DNA from: UMGS1370 sp046957575
GTDB lineage: Bacteria; Bacillota; Clostridia; Lachnospirales; Lachnospiraceae
DNA: 64,000 bases
Direction of reading: 5' to 3'
Assembly (NCBI GenBank): GCA_046957575.1
Contig: JBKUOG010000006.1
Coordinates: forward strand, 62,001-126,000
In this document: positions 9,043 to 16,981 of the stretch, piece after piece
How positions within the stretch are numbered: position 1 is the first letter of the stretch
Layout of the letters: each line of letters begins with the position of its first letter
Program-made: the position numbers and the translations under genes
Notes under the pieces: generated by a model
What the model was told of the DNA's origin: nothing
Seen by the model: only the letters and a program-made list of their open reading frames with translations
The model's database searches: none

Positions 9043-9492
9043 TTATTTTCCTATATCTAATGCCTTCTGCGCCATAAGTTTCATCGCGTTGAGGGCCGTT
9101 ACATTTGCTTCGTAAGATCTGGTAGCCGACATGGTATCGACTGTTTCTTTCAGCAAATCTACATTAGGCATCATGACATACCCGTTTTCGTCTGCATCCG
9201 GATGATCTGGATTGTAAACCATCTTCATCTCTCTGGTATCCTCAATTATTGCAGATACCCGGACTCCGGCATTCCGGTTATTAAATCCCTGACCTTTGGA
9301 CGCGCTCCTCATTGCTTCCTGAAACGAATTTTCTCCATAGCTCTCAAACAGAACGTCTTTTCTGCGGTAAGGACCGCCTGCCTCCGTTCTGGTGGTATCA
9401 ATATTTGCAATATTTTCCGCAGCAATATCCATTCTCAGACGCTGGGCGCTCATTCCAGAGGCACAAATATCAAATGAACTTAAAAATGCCAT
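9043..9492 (-). CDS. flgC: Flagellar basal-body rod protein FlgC
   Basis: Proximal rod subunit of 149 residues. It shows the RLRMDIAAENIANIDTTRT signature, GGPYRRKDVLFE, the conserved YNPDHPDADENGYVMMPNVD block, and ends with TRSYEANVTALNAMKLMAQK. FlgC normally lies between flgB and fliE at the operon start; here flgB is followed directly by fliE and flgC is placed 13 kb further on, between cheY and fliY. The protein itself appears complete and normal. Confidence 0.97.
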   Translation of the reverse strand: MAFLSSFDICASGMSAQRLRMDIAAENIANIDTTRTEAGGPYRRKDVLFESYGENSFQEAMRSASKGQGFNNRNAGVRVSAIIEDTREMKMVYNPDHPDADENGYVMMPNVDLLKETVDTMSATRSYEANVTALNAMKLMAQKALDIGK

Positions 9493-9511
9493 TCTAAAAC
9501 CTCCCCAAGGA

Positions 9512-9874
9512 TTACTTTCCTAAAATCTTATTTACAGTCTGTGCAATTCTCTCCTCATTAAATGGTTTAACCACAAAATCCTTGGCTCCTGATTTAATTG
9601 CATCAATAACCATGCTTTCCTGGCCCATGGCAGTACACATTACCACATTTGCATTGGGGTCGCCTTCTTTGATCTTTTTCAGTGCCTGAAGGCCGTCCAT
9701 ATTGGGCATAGTAATGTCCATGACTACCAGATCTGGTTTTTCCTCTTCATACTTTCTTACTGCCTCTGCGCCGTCCTGAGCCTCAATAAAATCTGTGTAC
9801 CCGCTCTGAGTCAACGCTTTCTTAAGCATCATCCGCATAAATGCTGCATCATCTACTAACATAATCTTTGCCAT
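9512..9874 (-). CDS. cheY: Chemotaxis response regulator CheY
   Basis: A single receiver domain of 120 residues that carries the phosphoryl group from CheA to the flagellar switch. Acidic pocket D8-D9, phospho-acceptor D53 (VVMDITMP), the Thr switch residue in MCTAMG and the Lys in VVKPF are all in place. There is no output domain. It lies among the switch genes (fliM upstream, fliY downstream through flgC), which fits the role of switch ligand. Confidence 0.95.
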   Translation of the reverse strand: MAKIMLVDDAAFMRMMLKKALTQSGYTDFIEAQDGAEAVRKYEEEKPDLVVMDITMPNMDGLQALKKIKEGDPNANVVMCTAMGQESMVIDAIKSGAKDFVVKPFNEERIAQTVNKILGK

Positions 9875-9907
9875 TTTTATTTACCTCTCTTCCAATTCTT
9901 GTTTTAT

Positions 9908-11023
9908 TTACTGGGATATACCCGATTCCTCTACTGTTTTCTGATCCTCTACAGATTCTAATGGTGTATCTTCTATGCTGCCTGTCTCAAATGTCTCTTC
10001 ATCGTCTTCTTTTTTCTCATAGATTCGTTCCTGGATGCGGACCGCCACATTTTTCTTAAATCGTCCCATACTGCCAGTAAACCAGGGCTGTCTTCCCACA
10101 TACAAGGTTACAGAGCCATTTTTCGGCTTGTTTAAATCTATGACATCTCCTACCTGCAGCCGGTAAATATCATTCACATCCAACTGCACGATTCCCAACT
10201 GTCCGGTAACCGGAAGCTGTGAATAACAAATATTATCAAGGATCTTCTCTTTATTGTCCTCATAGGAGAAGCCGCGGGCGATATGCTTGCGGTGATCAAT
10301 AATGGAGAAAATGTGCTCCAGAAGAGTCCCTGGTATACACAAACGAATCCGCTCAACTGCCTGTCCGGCCATATCCACGTTTAAATGAATAATGGCTACC
10401 GTCTCATCCAATCCCACATCCTGGAACATACTGGGATTTTCCTCTACCCTCTGGACTTTAAATCCCAGATTGATGTAATTTGCAAATCCGTCTTTTAACG
10501 CCTGGGTAAAGTATTCTGCTACCCTGCGGTACAATGCCATCTCCACATCCGAATACCGGTAATCCGCATCTACTTTGACAATGTCATCTCCGCCTCCCAG
10601 CATTCGGTTGATTAATGTAATCACCATTCCCGGGGTGATAAACATCATCAGCGGAACATTATTCTTTCCCTTTTCCTGAAGAAACACATCCACCAGTGTA
10701 AGGCAGTCATTTTCGCGGAAAGAATTGATGTATTCGTAGTAGCGGCACTCCTGGACTTCTAACACTGTAATATCGGTCATTACCCGGAAAATACCGTTTA
10801 CCTGAGAAGTCAAAATTCTGGCGTAGTTTTCAAATACGCTGGTCAGAATCTTCATCTTCTCCTTTGTAAACTTTCTGGGGCTGTAAAAATCATATTTATT
10901 ATATTTTGTCAGCGCCTCTTCTGTCTTCTTTTCAACGACGGTCTGTGTCTCAGACACAGGTTCGCCGGACTGCATGGACTGCAAAAGTGCATCTATTTGA
11001 CTTTGGGATAATACATCTGCCAT
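9908..11023 (-). CDS. fliM: Flagellar motor switch protein FliM
   Basis: The C-ring protein that binds CheY-P and FliG. The N-terminus has the CheY-P docking peptide LSQSQIDALLQSM, followed by a linker, a CheC-like middle domain (INRMLGGGDDIV) and the C-terminal SpoA domain (QLGIVQLDVNDIYRLQVGDVI). At 371 residues it is slightly long because of an acidic tail (KKEDDEETFETGS). It follows motB by 18 bases; no fliL lies between them. Confidence 0.97.
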   Translation of the reverse strand: MADVLSQSQIDALLQSMQSGEPVSETQTVVEKKTEEALTKYNKYDFYSPRKFTKEKMKILTSVFENYARILTSQVNGIFRVMTDITVLEVQECRYYEYINSFRENDCLTLVDVFLQEKGKNNVPLMMFITPGMVITLINRMLGGGDDIVKVDADYRYSDVEMALYRRVAEYFTQALKDGFANYINLGFKVQRVEENPSMFQDVGLDETVAIIHLNVDMAGQAVERIRLCIPGTLLEHIFSIIDHRKHIARGFSYEDNKEKILDNICYSQLPVTGQLGIVQLDVNDIYRLQVGDVIDLNKPKNGSVTLYVGRQPWFTGSMGRFKKNVAVRIQERIYEKKEDDEETFETGSIEDTPLESVEDQKTVEESGISQ

Positions 11024-11041
11024 CGCTAATCCACCTTTTCC

Positions 11042-11986
11042 TTAATTTTCTGACGGCTCTACAGGAGCCGCTGCGCCTGCAGATGCGCCTTCAACTGATT
11101 CCGTTTCACCGTAAACAGCACTTGCCACTCCTTCTGTGCTGGGGTCTGCCGGCACAAAGCCTGCTTCGTTCCCGGCGATTCCATCTGTTGTAATTGTGGT
11201 ATCCTCATTAACTCCGCTCTGATACTCTTCATAGTACTCGTTCATGGAACGGACATCAGCACCTTCATCAATCAAAAGCAATTCTACACGCCGGTTTTTC
11301 TCTCTGCCTTCCCTTGTATTATTGGTAGCAATGGGACGGAACTGGCCGTAGCTGATATTCACAAGTTTTTCCGGCTCAATTACATTGCTGCCCTGAATAA
11401 AGATGCACACCTCTGCGGCACGCATGGCGGAAAGCATTCTGTCTGTTCTGGGATTATTTGGTTTGTTGGGGTCTCCTTGTGCGGTATGAGCCATAATGTT
11501 AATCTGGCCAATAGAAGAACTGACTGGTGCTATGGTCTGGCAAAAAACTTCCATAACCTGCTGCCCCTGTTCGGTTAATACCGAACTGTCTCCATTAAAA
11601 AATGCCTTATCCTGAAACTCAACAAATGTATAATCCTCTCCTCTGGATACGGTTACGCCGTCAATTCCCATCTCATCCATCTTCTGGGAAAGAACCAGAT
11701 ACAATGTATCTGTATCCATCAGTTCCATCTCAGGTAACTTTGTGTTCCCTGTCAGTTCCTGACCAGACCCGTCAGCTCCAACTGGTGAATTAATCACAAT
11801 TTCTTCTGCCTGTTTACCGGCTTCGGGAGATAAACTGCTGACAAACACTTCCCATTTCTTCTGATCCACACTGGACATGGCGTACAGCATAACAAAAAAA
11901 GTCAGAAGCAGCGTGACCATATCGCCGTATGTATCCATCCAGTTTCCTCCGCCGTCTGTTGGACGCGGTTTTTTAGCTTTGGCCAC
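11042..11986 (-). CDS. motB: Flagellar motor stator protein MotB
   Basis: The peptidoglycan-anchored stator subunit. A single membrane helix holds the proton-binding Asp (D22 in TYGDMVTLLLTFFVMLY), and the C-terminal OmpA-like domain holds NPRTDRMLSAMRAAEV for peptidoglycan binding. Beyond the OmpA domain is an acidic Ala/Gly/Glu-rich tail of about 60 residues. The start is GTG, overlapping the motA stop (TAGTG), with GAGGTGAGGAG upstream. The Asp and absence of PomA/MotS-like features suggest a proton rather than sodium motor, but that is inference. Confidence 0.95.
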   Translation of the reverse strand: MAKAKKPRPTDGGGNWMDTYGDMVTLLLTFFVMLYAMSSVDQKKWEVFVSSLSPEAGKQAEEIVINSPVGADGSGQELTGNTKLPEMELMDTDTLYLVLSQKMDEMGIDGVTVSRGEDYTFVEFQDKAFFNGDSSVLTEQGQQVMEVFCQTIAPVSSSIGQINIMAHTAQGDPNKPNNPRTDRMLSAMRAAEVCIFIQGSNVIEPEKLVNISYGQFRPIATNNTREGREKNRRVELLLIDEGADVRSMNEYYEEYQSGVNEDTTITTDGIAGNEAGFVPADPSTEGVASAVYGETESVEGASAGAAAPVEPSEN

Positions 11987-12795
11987 TACTCCTCACCTCC
12001 TGCGTTTTGGGCAACAGCTTCTTTGCTGAGGATTTTTTTCTGCTGCGACTGCTTAAGGGATGCCAGTAAATGCTCTCTCAAATATTTCGGATTTTCGCCT
12101 GCCTGGATTGCTATAATTCCCTCAATAATGGTAGAGCAGTACAGTTCTTCTTCATCCTGGCGGATTCTCAGCTTTTTGGCAATCGGATGAAAAAATACGT
12201 TGGCCAGTATACAGCCGTAAAAGGTGGTAATTAACGCAACAGACATATCCGGTCCCAGTGTAGAGACTCCTCCGCCTGCGTCATTCAGCCCCATCAGCAT
12301 GTTTATCAGTCCGATTAATGTACCAATCATACCAAAAGCAGGTGCATAGGCAGAAGCTTTTTCATACAGTCCAGCCGCCTGGTCATGGCGTGTCATCATG
12401 TTTTCCAACTCGCGCTCCAGCACAAGGCGAACCTTGTCCGGATCATTGGCATCTACAATCATCAGCACACCCTGTTTGAAAAATGGTTCCTTAATCTCTT
12501 CTGCCTTTTCTTCCAGAGCCAGAAGTCCATTTTGTCTCGCTATCATGGCAAGGTCCACAATCTCATCTACTAAGGTCGGAACATTGTACTTTTTCCCCCT
12601 GAACAATACTCCGATATGTCTGGGAATATCTTTCAGAATCGCTGGCGGATAGCTGGCAATAATGGCGGCCAAAGTACCTCCCACTACAATTAACACGCTG
12701 CCCGGATCCATAAAATTCTCCAGCTTGTCCATACCGATTCCGGCTACAGTCAGTACTAATCCGAGTACAATTCCTATGAGTGTTGTTAAGTCCAT
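11986..12795 (-). CDS. motA: Flagellar motor stator protein MotA
   Basis: The stator subunit that forms the ion channel with MotB and pushes on FliG. It has 269 residues with four membrane segments; PAFGMIGTLIGLINML and the large cytoplasmic loop between helices 2 and 3, with charged residues for FliG contact, are typical of the MotA/TolQ/ExbB proton-channel family. It overlaps motB by a base and follows flbD, the usual order in clostridial fla operons. Confidence 0.96.
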   Translation of the reverse strand: MDLTTLIGIVLGLVLTVAGIGMDKLENFMDPGSVLIVVGGTLAAIIASYPPAILKDIPRHIGVLFRGKKYNVPTLVDEIVDLAMIARQNGLLALEEKAEEIKEPFFKQGVLMIVDANDPDKVRLVLERELENMMTRHDQAAGLYEKASAYAPAFGMIGTLIGLINMLMGLNDAGGGVSTLGPDMSVALITTFYGCILANVFFHPIAKKLRIRQDEEELYCSTIIEGIIAIQAGENPKYLREHLLASLKQSQQKKILSKEAVAQNAGGEE

Positions 12796-12830
12796 TATAA
12801 TTCCTCCCTTACTTACTGTCCAAAATCACT

Positions 12831-13031
12831 TCACTTACGTTTGTCCTGAAAGACAATGCAGTGATTAATAAACTCCAATACCTGTTCCATAATCGACTCA
12901 ACCGTTTCTTTCACAAGATAATAATCTCCATTTACCATACAAATCTTGGTTTCCGGAATCGTCTCCATGTATTGAATCTGAAGATAATTGAGATAAATAG
13001 TTTTACCATTTAAGCGAGTTACTTTTATCAT
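12831..13031 (-). CDS. flbD: Flagellar protein FlbD (SwrD)
   Basis: A 66-residue protein of the FlbD/SwrD family: MIKVTRLNGKTIYLNYLQIQ followed by ETIPETKICMVNGDYYLVKE. In Bacillus subtilis SwrD raises stator torque for swarming. Its place directly between flgE and motA is highly conserved in Firmicutes and spirochaetes. No other domain is present. Confidence 0.92.
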   Translation of the reverse strand: MIKVTRLNGKTIYLNYLQIQYMETIPETKICMVNGDYYLVKETVESIMEQVLEFINHCIVFQDKRK

Positions 13032-13095
13032 AGTTTCCTCTAATTTCTGTCTCTGCCGCGCCGCAAAAGAGCGGCGCAGCCAAAGCTCAAAACAA

Positions 13096-14040
13096 TTACC
13101 GTTTCATGTTTACAATTTCATTTAAAACTTCATCACTGACTGTAATGATCTTGGTGTTGGCCTGCAGACCTCTCTGGGTGGTAATCAAATCAGAGAATTC
13201 TTTTGCCATATCTACGTTGGACGCCTCAATGTATCCTGCCATCAAAGTGGGAGTATTTCCGCTGCCCGGTTCCGTAATTGCCAGATCACCAGCGTTGTCA
13301 TTGGGGTTGGTGGTATAGTAGTACCCGCCTGCCTTGGTAAGACCTTCCGGGTTCTGGAAATTGGCGATAGCAGCCTTGCCCAGAGTAACTGTCTTAGAAA
13401 CGTCTTTACCTTGGGGATCCTTCATGGTAATGGTTGCGGTAATCACACCCATGTTATTGATCTCAATGCTGTTTGACACTGCTAAGTCTGTATTGACACC
13501 AGGCTGCAGGAAGTCTCCGTTAATATCACACACTCTAAGCGGTTTTAAATTGTCATAATCATAGTTAGGAGGATTGGTTATAGCATCATCTGGCTGAAAT
13601 CCCATAACAAAGTTGTTATTGCTGTCTACAATATAACCATTGCTGTCAATGGAAAACTGGCCCACGCGGGTATAAGATAAATCAGCAGTTCCCTTTGCAT
13701 CGTCTACATCCACATCTCCATTGGAAGAACTTACGATAAAGAATCCCTGGCCATTGATAGATGCGTTAAAACCGCCTACATAGGTAGGAGTGGATGCACC
13801 CATATCAGTAGAGATTGATCCGGTCAAACTTCCGTAACCAAACTGAGCTGCATTATTACCAGCCGCAGTAGCTGTACCGCCTGTAGATGCGGAAGAAGTC
13901 TGATACATTGCCTCTTTAAAACTGTAACTCTGCGCCTTAAAACCAAAGGTATTAATATTTGCGATATTGTTACCAATTACATCCAATTTGCTCTGATGGG
14001 CTCTTAATCCTGCCACTGCTGAATCCATTGCTCTTAACAT
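13096..14040 (-). CDS. flgE: Flagellar hook protein FlgE
   Basis: The hook subunit, 314 residues. The start MLRAMDSAVAGLR follows AAAGGAAAAAATT; an upstream in-frame ATG at 14097 lacks a good ribosome site. The N-terminus has SKLDVIGNNIANINTFGFKA, the C-terminus has SNVDMAKEFSDLITTQRGLQ, and the centre holds the FlgE/F/G domain (GQGFFIVSSSNGD). It lies in the conserved fliK-flgD-TIGR02530-flgE-flbD order. It is on the short side for a hook protein but the ends are intact. Confidence 0.96.
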   Translation of the reverse strand: MLRAMDSAVAGLRAHQSKLDVIGNNIANINTFGFKAQSYSFKEAMYQTSSASTGGTATAAGNNAAQFGYGSLTGSISTDMGASTPTYVGGFNASINGQGFFIVSSSNGDVDVDDAKGTADLSYTRVGQFSIDSNGYIVDSNNNFVMGFQPDDAITNPPNYDYDNLKPLRVCDINGDFLQPGVNTDLAVSNSIEINNMGVITATITMKDPQGKDVSKTVTLGKAAIANFQNPEGLTKAGGYYYTTNPNDNAGDLAITEPGSGNTPTLMAGYIEASNVDMAKEFSDLITTQRGLQANTKIITVSDEVLNEIVNMKR

Positions 14041-14111
14041 AATTTTTTCCTTTCTGCCGTCCTTTTGCTGCCGCACTTCAGGCGCACAGCACAGCATCCT
14101 TACGGTCCTGC

Positions 14112-14489
14112 CTACATAAAGACGGCACTGTCAATATTTGTAAAAATTTTATCTTTTAAATCATTGGGAGACATGGTGGTTACCACGACATTGTTGGGAA
14201 CATTTACAATAAAAATCCCCTGACTGCCAATAACCGCTACGTCCTTTGCTCCTTTTTTGCGGGCTTCTTCTACTACATGCTCCAGATCGTTCATCAGATG
14301 GTTATCCATAGGAATGCCCCTCTCGTCCAAACGCTTTGCCGCATGTTTTGAAAAATTCAGGCCTTCACTGGCTCTTGCCCTTAATAATTCCTGAAATTGA
14401 CTGGTTCCTGCGTTTTCCGAACTTCGGGTTCCTGTCTGCTGTGAAGATTCCTGGATACTGTGAAACCCCTGTATCCGATTCACTTCCAT
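14112..14489 (-). CDS. Flagellar operon protein, TIGR02530 family
   Basis: A 125-residue protein matching the small TIGR02530 flagellar family found between flgD and flgE in many Firmicutes. Visible features are a Ser/Gln-rich N-terminus, the conserved FSKHAAKRLDERGIPM stretch, AKDVAVIGSQGIFIVNVPNN and the end DKIFTNIDSAVFM. The molecular role is not established to my knowledge; its position suggests hook assembly. It is 12 bases from flgD. Confidence 0.88.
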   Translation of the reverse strand: MEVNRIQGFHSIQESSQQTGTRSSENAGTSQFQELLRARASEGLNFSKHAAKRLDERGIPMDNHLMNDLEHVVEEARKKGAKDVAVIGSQGIFIVNVPNNVVVTTMSPNDLKDKIFTNIDSAVFM

Positions 14490-14501
14490 ACCCGTTCCTC
14501 A

Positions 14502-15080
14502 CTAAAATGCAAAAAGTCCTTTTGCAGCCGGATCTTTTGGCTTTTCCGGCTCCTCTGGCTTTCCTGTGCCGTCTGTATCTCCGCCGCCCTCTGGTTTCTC
14601 ATCAGGATCCGGCTTGTACGGGTCTTCCAATTGTCCCATACCCATAATGTAAGATAAAGGATATTCTTTGTCGTCGCCTTCTATTTTGATTGTAGGCGGA
14701 ATATTCGCAAGGTTTACAGATGATACCTTACCATATTTTACTCCTACCGGCTCTTCCTGTCCATAACTGTTTTCCTCTGTCTGAACAATGGTAACTTCCT
14801 GTCCTACCAGGCCTGCCGCATAAGTCTGCGTAGCGATAACAGAGTTGTTGTTCATAGAATCTGTCATGGCTGTAATGGACTGCATCATAGCCATCTGTAC
14901 CATTTGTGCCATCATCTCACCATTGTCCATGGGATTCGTCATATCCTGATTGGCAAGCTGAGATGCCAGCAATGAAAAATAATCACTGATGTCCAGCGTA
15001 TTCCGGTCATTAGCACCTGCTGAATAATACTGCTTGTCATAGGGATTTCCGCTTCCGCTGATTTCACCTATCTCGGCCAT
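14502..15080 (-). CDS. flgD: Flagellar hook assembly (capping) protein FlgD
   Basis: The hook scaffold protein. The hallmark motif DYFSLLASQLANQDMTNPMDN lies near residues 32-52, followed by EMMAQMVQMAMMQSITAM. The C-terminal half has the beta-domain fragment VGQEVTIVQ and an acidic Pro/Gly/Asp/Lys tail. It has 192 residues. It is preceded by fliK, with 27 bases between. Confidence 0.94.
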   Translation of the reverse strand: MAEIGEISGSGNPYDKQYYSAGANDRNTLDISDYFSLLASQLANQDMTNPMDNGEMMAQMVQMAMMQSITAMTDSMNNNSVIATQTYAAGLVGQEVTIVQTEENSYGQEEPVGVKYGKVSSVNLANIPPTIKIEGDDKEYPLSYIMGMGQLEDPYKPDPDEKPEGGGDTDGTGKPEEPEKPKDPAAKGLFAF

Positions 15081-15107
15081 CTTATCTCTCCTTTCTGTAT
15101 GTAACCA

Positions 15108-16283
15108 CTATACCAGTCCCAGACGAAGCCGCTGCGCAAATGCATCTGACTGATCTCTGTGTTTTGGTTCTTCCTGGTCTCTGTCCTGACCCCTATGACC
15201 CTGTTCATCTGTCCTTGCATCCATCTGTTCCTGGGACTCAGGGACGTAAATCATGGTCTGCTGGCCAGTTTTCTCTTCCATAATATGAGCAATTTCTGCT
15301 GCATTCTGGTTGAGAAGTTCCAATGTTTTGGGATTCGACGCCAATATGGAAACTGTAGCTCTGTCTGATTCATACACTACGCGGATTGTCAGTTTGCCCA
15401 AAGAAGCCGGTTCTAACTCAATGGTTAACGTCCCGTTCTTCTCCGGAATTCTGGCTGCCAGCGCTTTTCCGATATCCGGTGCAAAGGTCTCCGGTGATGT
15501 AGAGACTGTTTCTGAATTCATGGCGCTCTTTACATCTATCTGCCGAAACAGAGTGTCCATTCCCTCAGGTTTTGAAACTGTCTGATACATGGATTCACCT
15601 GCAGGCTGGGATTGTCCTTCCAGAGTATCCTGGCTGTCAAAGGACTGATCGCTGCTTTCTGCCTTTGCCGGTTTCTCCAAAAGTCCTTCCTCTGACAGGG
15701 CGGTTTCTGACAAGACTTTGCCGGTTTCCTGAAGCGTTTCCTCACCAGACGGTTCTTCAGATACTTTTACTTCTGCTGCCGCTATTTCCGCTTTTACTTC
15801 ACCTTCTGCGGCAGGCATCACAAGTTCCATGCCCTGAACTGGTTCTCCCAGCATCTGTCCGGAAACGGTCTGAATCTGTTCTCCATTTCCCATCTCATTT
15901 AAGACCTGGATTCCTGCATCCTGTACAATCTGGGCTTCCCCTGCTTCCTGAATTAGCTCAGGCATCTGTGTCTGTCCCATCATGCCTGTATAGTGAATGC
16001 TGTTTTGAAACTGAAACAAAAGTTCCGGCAGCGTCTCTCTGACTGTCTCCTCTTCTGATGGATTCTGGTCTGTATTCTCTACAGGTGTTTCATCCTTGTC
16101 ATCAGCAGGCTTTTTGTCCTGAAGTTCTTCTGTCTTCTGGCTGGCTGTCTCCCTGTCCTCAGATACCCGGTCATGAAGCAGTTCGCTAAAATCTGTACTG
16201 TCCGTCTTGCTGTCTGTTCTCTTAACGCTGCTCTTTGTACCGTTTCCAATCTGGGATAACTGGTTTAAATCTACTCTTACCAT
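15108..16283 (-). CDS. fliK: Flagellar hook-length control protein FliK
   Basis: The secreted ruler that measures hook length and flips FlhB specificity. It has 391 residues: a long low-complexity Glu/Gln/Ser/Thr-rich N-terminal part (about 1-265) and a folded C-terminal domain with GTLTIELEPASLGKLTIRV, typical of the Flg_hook domain. The C-terminal tail is charged. A palindromic mobile element (16359-16509) and a hairpin lie between it and fliJ upstream, so its translation start region is separated from fliJ by about 230 bases, the widest gap in the operon. Confidence 0.92.
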   Translation of the reverse strand: MVRVDLNQLSQIGNGTKSSVKRTDSKTDSTDFSELLHDRVSEDRETASQKTEELQDKKPADDKDETPVENTDQNPSEEETVRETLPELLFQFQNSIHYTGMMGQTQMPELIQEAGEAQIVQDAGIQVLNEMGNGEQIQTVSGQMLGEPVQGMELVMPAAEGEVKAEIAAAEVKVSEEPSGEETLQETGKVLSETALSEEGLLEKPAKAESSDQSFDSQDTLEGQSQPAGESMYQTVSKPEGMDTLFRQIDVKSAMNSETVSTSPETFAPDIGKALAARIPEKNGTLTIELEPASLGKLTIRVVYESDRATVSILASNPKTLELLNQNAAEIAHIMEEKTGQQTMIYVPESQEQMDARTDEQGHRGQDRDQEEPKHRDQSDAFAQRLRLGLV

Positions 16284-16315
16284 CTCTTTTCCTCCTTTCT
16301 TATAAAAGTATTTAT

Positions 16316-16342
16316 AATTACCAGCCGTTTCCGGCTGTAATT
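16316..16342 (-). other. Hairpin with GAAA loop upstream of fliK
   Basis: On the minus strand the RNA would fold as ATTAC-AGCCG-GAAA-CGGCT-g-GTAAT, a ten-pair stem closed by a GNRA tetraloop with one bulged G. No U-run follows, so a normal intrinsic terminator is unlikely. It lies between the mobile element and the fliK ribosome site and could stabilise or process the operon mRNA; that role is inference. Confidence 0.5.
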
Positions 16343-16358
16343 ATCCTTTAAAATTAAC

Positions 16359-16509
16359 GTAACCCTTTAGCCATGCATCTTCTTGCACGCTGTAAGCATG
16401 CAAGAAGCGCCAGGCGTCTGCCCTACGAAGGTTCAGACAGGAAAGCTCTTATGAAAACAAGCTTTCAACGCTTTTTCCTGTCTGAATCTTCGCATGGCTG
16501 AACTGTTGC
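16359..16509 (+). mobile_element. Palindromic MITE-like element, copy 1 (between fliJ and fliK)
   Basis: A ~150-bp copy of the repeat family described in the findings, in the orientation that starts with the short CTTCTTG/CAAGAAG hairpin. The outer left repeat is diverged (TAACCCTTTAGCCATGC) and the right reads GCATGGCTGAACTGTTGC. It is flanked on both sides by AAATTAACG (16351-16359 and 16510-16518), a perfect 9-base duplication. The right duplicate contains the fliJ stop codon. It has no coding capacity. Confidence 0.85.
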
Positions 16510-16512
16510 AAA

Positions 16513-16956
16513 TTAACGTTCTGCGCTCATCATCCGCACAGCCGTTTCTTCTGCAAATGCTTCCTCTTCTTTCAGTTCGGCCTTTCGGTATTCCTGAAGC
16601 TTTTTGCCTTTCAGCTTTTCAATCTTGGAAGTGTCTACCTTGGCCTCCACCACTTCGATTTTTTTCTTTTCCTGTTTTTCTTCTAAAAAGACAAGGTGTT
16701 CTTTTTCTTCTTCAATGATTTTGCCCATTCTCTCAATACAGATATTGTAAAGCCGAAAGCTTTCGATTGGAGCTCCGGCGCTTTTTGTCTCGTCAAATTC
16801 TGCCTGGTAATCGTCCATCGTTCTTTCCAAATGATGGATTTCCTCCCGTTTTTCATTGACGCTTCTGGTAATCTCGGCATGTTCCTGCTTAAGATTATCC
16901 AACACCTGGTTTTTATAATCCAATACTGTCTCTAAGCTGTATTTAAACCGTTTCAT
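16513..16956 (-). CDS. fliJ: Flagellar export chaperone/stalk protein FliJ
   Basis: A 147-residue, highly charged coiled-coil protein of the FliJ family, which links the FliI ATPase ring to FlhA. The start MKRFKYSLETVLDYKNQVLDN is typical, and nearly the whole chain is helical with Lys/Glu heptads. It follows fliI by 25 bases. Its TAA stop (16513-16515) lies inside the target-site duplication of the mobile element, so the insertion did not shorten the protein. Confidence 0.9.
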   Translation of the reverse strand: MKRFKYSLETVLDYKNQVLDNLKQEHAEITRSVNEKREEIHHLERTMDDYQAEFDETKSAGAPIESFRLYNICIERMGKIIEEEKEHLVFLEEKQEKKKIEVVEAKVDTSKIEKLKGKKLQEYRKAELKEEEAFAEETAVRMMSAER

Positions 16957-16981
16957 CTGTTATCCTGCCTCCTGCCGCCTG

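Noticed and set aside
16316..16342. Intrinsic terminator between fliJ and fliK
   Set aside because: The stem is good but no U-run follows on the minus strand, and downstream operon genes need to be transcribed.
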